This document shows, in pieces, positions 5,423-6,583 of a DNA stretch of 6,583 nt. Position 1 is the first letter of the stretch, and every line of letters begins with the position of its first letter. The position numbers and the translations under genes were made by a program. Below the pieces are notes generated by a model that was not told the DNA's origin, did not search any database, and saw nothing but the letters and a program-made list of their open reading frames with translations. The stretch is from Pseudomonadota bacterium (GTDB taxonomy: Bacteria; Pseudomonadota; Gammaproteobacteria; Xanthomonadales; Marinicellaceae), in assembly GCA_008501575.1 (NCBI GenBank), contig QQUO01000341.1, positions 1 to 6,583 of the forward strand, written 5' to 3'.

Positions 5423-6544
5423 ATGGACTTTAATTCCTACTTAAAATTAATGGTGCATAAAAAAGCATCAGATTTATTTATCACTGCCGGTTTAGCGCCG
5501 AGCATTAAAATCCATGGCCGGGTTATACCCATCACCCAACAACCGCTGAACAAAGCTCAAGCCAGGGATATGGTAACCGGCATTATGTCGCCCTATCAAA
5601 AAGAAGAGTTTGAACGAACCCATGAATGTAACTTTGCCATTGGTGTCTCCAGTGTCGGCCGGTTCCGGGTGAGTGCCTTTTATCAACGCAATGCCGTGGG
5701 CATGGTGATTCGGCGGGTGGAATCAAAAATACCGACCTTTGAGCAGCTTAAATTACCTGAAGTATTAAAAGAACTGACCCTCACCAAACGTGGCATTATT
5801 ATTTTTGTCGGTGGTACCGGCACCGGTAAATCAACGTCATTGGCGGCCATGATTGGCTATCGTAATGTCAACACCACCGGTCACATCATCACCATTGAAG
5901 ACCCCATCGAATATGTCCACGAACACCAGGGCTGTGTCATAACCCAACGGGAAGTCGGTTTAGACACCGAAAGCTTTGAAATCGCCTTAAGAAACTCACT
6001 GCGGCAGGCGCCGGATGTCATTATGATTGGTGAGATACGTACCCGTGAAACCATGCAACAGGCGGTGACCTTTGCCGAAACCGGCCACCTGTGTTTGGCC
6101 ACATTACACGCCAACAACGCCAACCAGGCCTTAGACCGTATTTTGCACTTTTTCCCCAAAGATGGCCGTGATCAATTACTCATGGATCTATCGCTTAACT
6201 TGCGGGCCATGGTGGCACAACAATTAATCCCGACCCCGGACGGCAATGGCCGCCGCGCTGCCGTGGAAATCCTGATTAATTCGCCCCTGGCACAAGAATA
6301 CATCCGTAAAGGTAAGATTGAAAAACTCAAAGACCTGATGAAAAAATCAACCAATATGGGCATGCAGACCTTCGATCAGGCCATGTTCGAACTGTATCAA
6401 GCCGGCGAAATCACCTACGAAGACGCCCTGCGTCATGCCGATTCCGCCAACGAAGTGCGGCTTGCCATTAAACTCTCCCAGGGCGGTGACGCCGACACCC
6501 TCTCCATGGGTATGGATGGTGTGGGTTTGGAAGAGGACAAGTAA
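5423..6544 (+). CDS. pilU: Type IV pilus accessory retraction ATPase PilU
   Basis: PilU is a PilT paralogue. In species studied it cannot retract pili alone but works with PilT to raise retraction force. The 373-residue length is close to the roughly 380 of Pseudomonas PilU. It contains KKASDLFITAGLAPSIKIHG (13-32), the PilU-like NFAIG and RFRVSAFYQRNAVGMVIRR run (70-98), and Walker A GGTGTGKST (130-138, Lys136). The Asp box TIEDPIEY (157-164), Walker B DVIMIGEIR (198-206, Glu204) and His box GHLCLATLHA (221-230) follow. The region equivalent to AIRNLIRE of PilT reads SPLAQEYIRKG (287-297), as expected for PilU. The C-terminal EITYEDALRHADSANEVRL (329-347) is also characteristic. The tail after residue 352 is glycine- and acid-rich and probably flexible. 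It is very likely in an operon with pilT. Confidence 0.97.
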   Translation: MDFNSYLKLMVHKKASDLFITAGLAPSIKIHGRVIPITQQPLNKAQARDMVTGIMSPYQKEEFERTHECNFAIGVSSVGRFRVSAFYQRNAVGMVIRRVESKIPTFEQLKLPEVLKELTLTKRGIIIFVGGTGTGKSTSLAAMIGYRNVNTTGHIITIEDPIEYVHEHQGCVITQREVGLDTESFEIALRNSLRQAPDVIMIGEIRTRETMQQAVTFAETGHLCLATLHANNANQALDRILHFFPKDGRDQLLMDLSLNLRAMVAQQLIPTPDGNGRRAAVEILINSPLAQEYIRKGKIEKLKDLMKKSTNMGMQTFDQAMFELYQAGEITYEDALRHADSANEVRLAIKLSQGGDADTLSMGMDGVGLEEDK

Positions 6545-6565
6545 GGGTAATTAGTGGTTCGCTCC

Positions 6566-6582
6566 TTACAGCAAAGCTGTAA
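6566..6582. repeat. Perfect hairpin after pilU, at the window edge
   Basis: TTACAGC (6566-6572) and GCTGTAA (6576-6582) pair perfectly across a 3-base AAA loop, 21 bases after the pilU stop. The window ends one base later, so it is not possible to see whether a T run follows (terminator) or whether the outer CGCTCC before it finds a partner, as in a REP-type dispersed element. Confidence 0.6.
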
Positions 6583-6583
6583 A

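Overview
The window looks like ordinary chromosome from a gammaproteobacterium of moderate GC content. The evidence is protein similarity recalled from memory: the tandem pilT-pilU genes closely resemble those of Pseudomonas and its relatives, the gap-pgk pair is arranged as in many gammaproteobacterial glycolytic operons, and the alanine symporter has the long signal-peptide-bearing N-terminus seen in homologues from marine gammaproteobacteria. I cannot name a genus. No phage, transposon, CRISPR, tRNA or rRNA is visible.

Layout. (1) Positions 1-1796, minus strand: gap (GAPDH, complete) followed after 12 bases by pgk (phosphoglycerate kinase, cut by the left window edge). They carry consecutive steps of lower glycolysis/gluconeogenesis, and the pgk ribosome binding site overlaps the gap stop codon. 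(2) Positions 1797-2205: a 409-base interval. It holds two abutting perfect inverted repeats placed over a likely gap promoter. Next to them is a back-to-back promoter reading right into an unrecognised 57-codon gene, and then a strong bidirectional terminator. (3) Positions 2206-3720, minus strand: a sodium:alanine/glycine (AGCS) symporter. (4) Positions 3837-4271, minus strand: a DUF192 lipoprotein. (5) Positions 4359-6544, plus strand: pilT and pilU, the retraction ATPases of type IV pili, with a 26-base gap between them. (6) Positions 6545-6583: a perfect hairpin cut off by the right edge.

Together these are core metabolism (gap, pgk), amino acid uptake (AGCS), an envelope lipoprotein of unknown role, and the motor pair for twitching motility and DNA uptake. 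I did not find a convincing new multi-gene system. The least explained part is the gap upstream region with its small divergent gene at 1948-2121.
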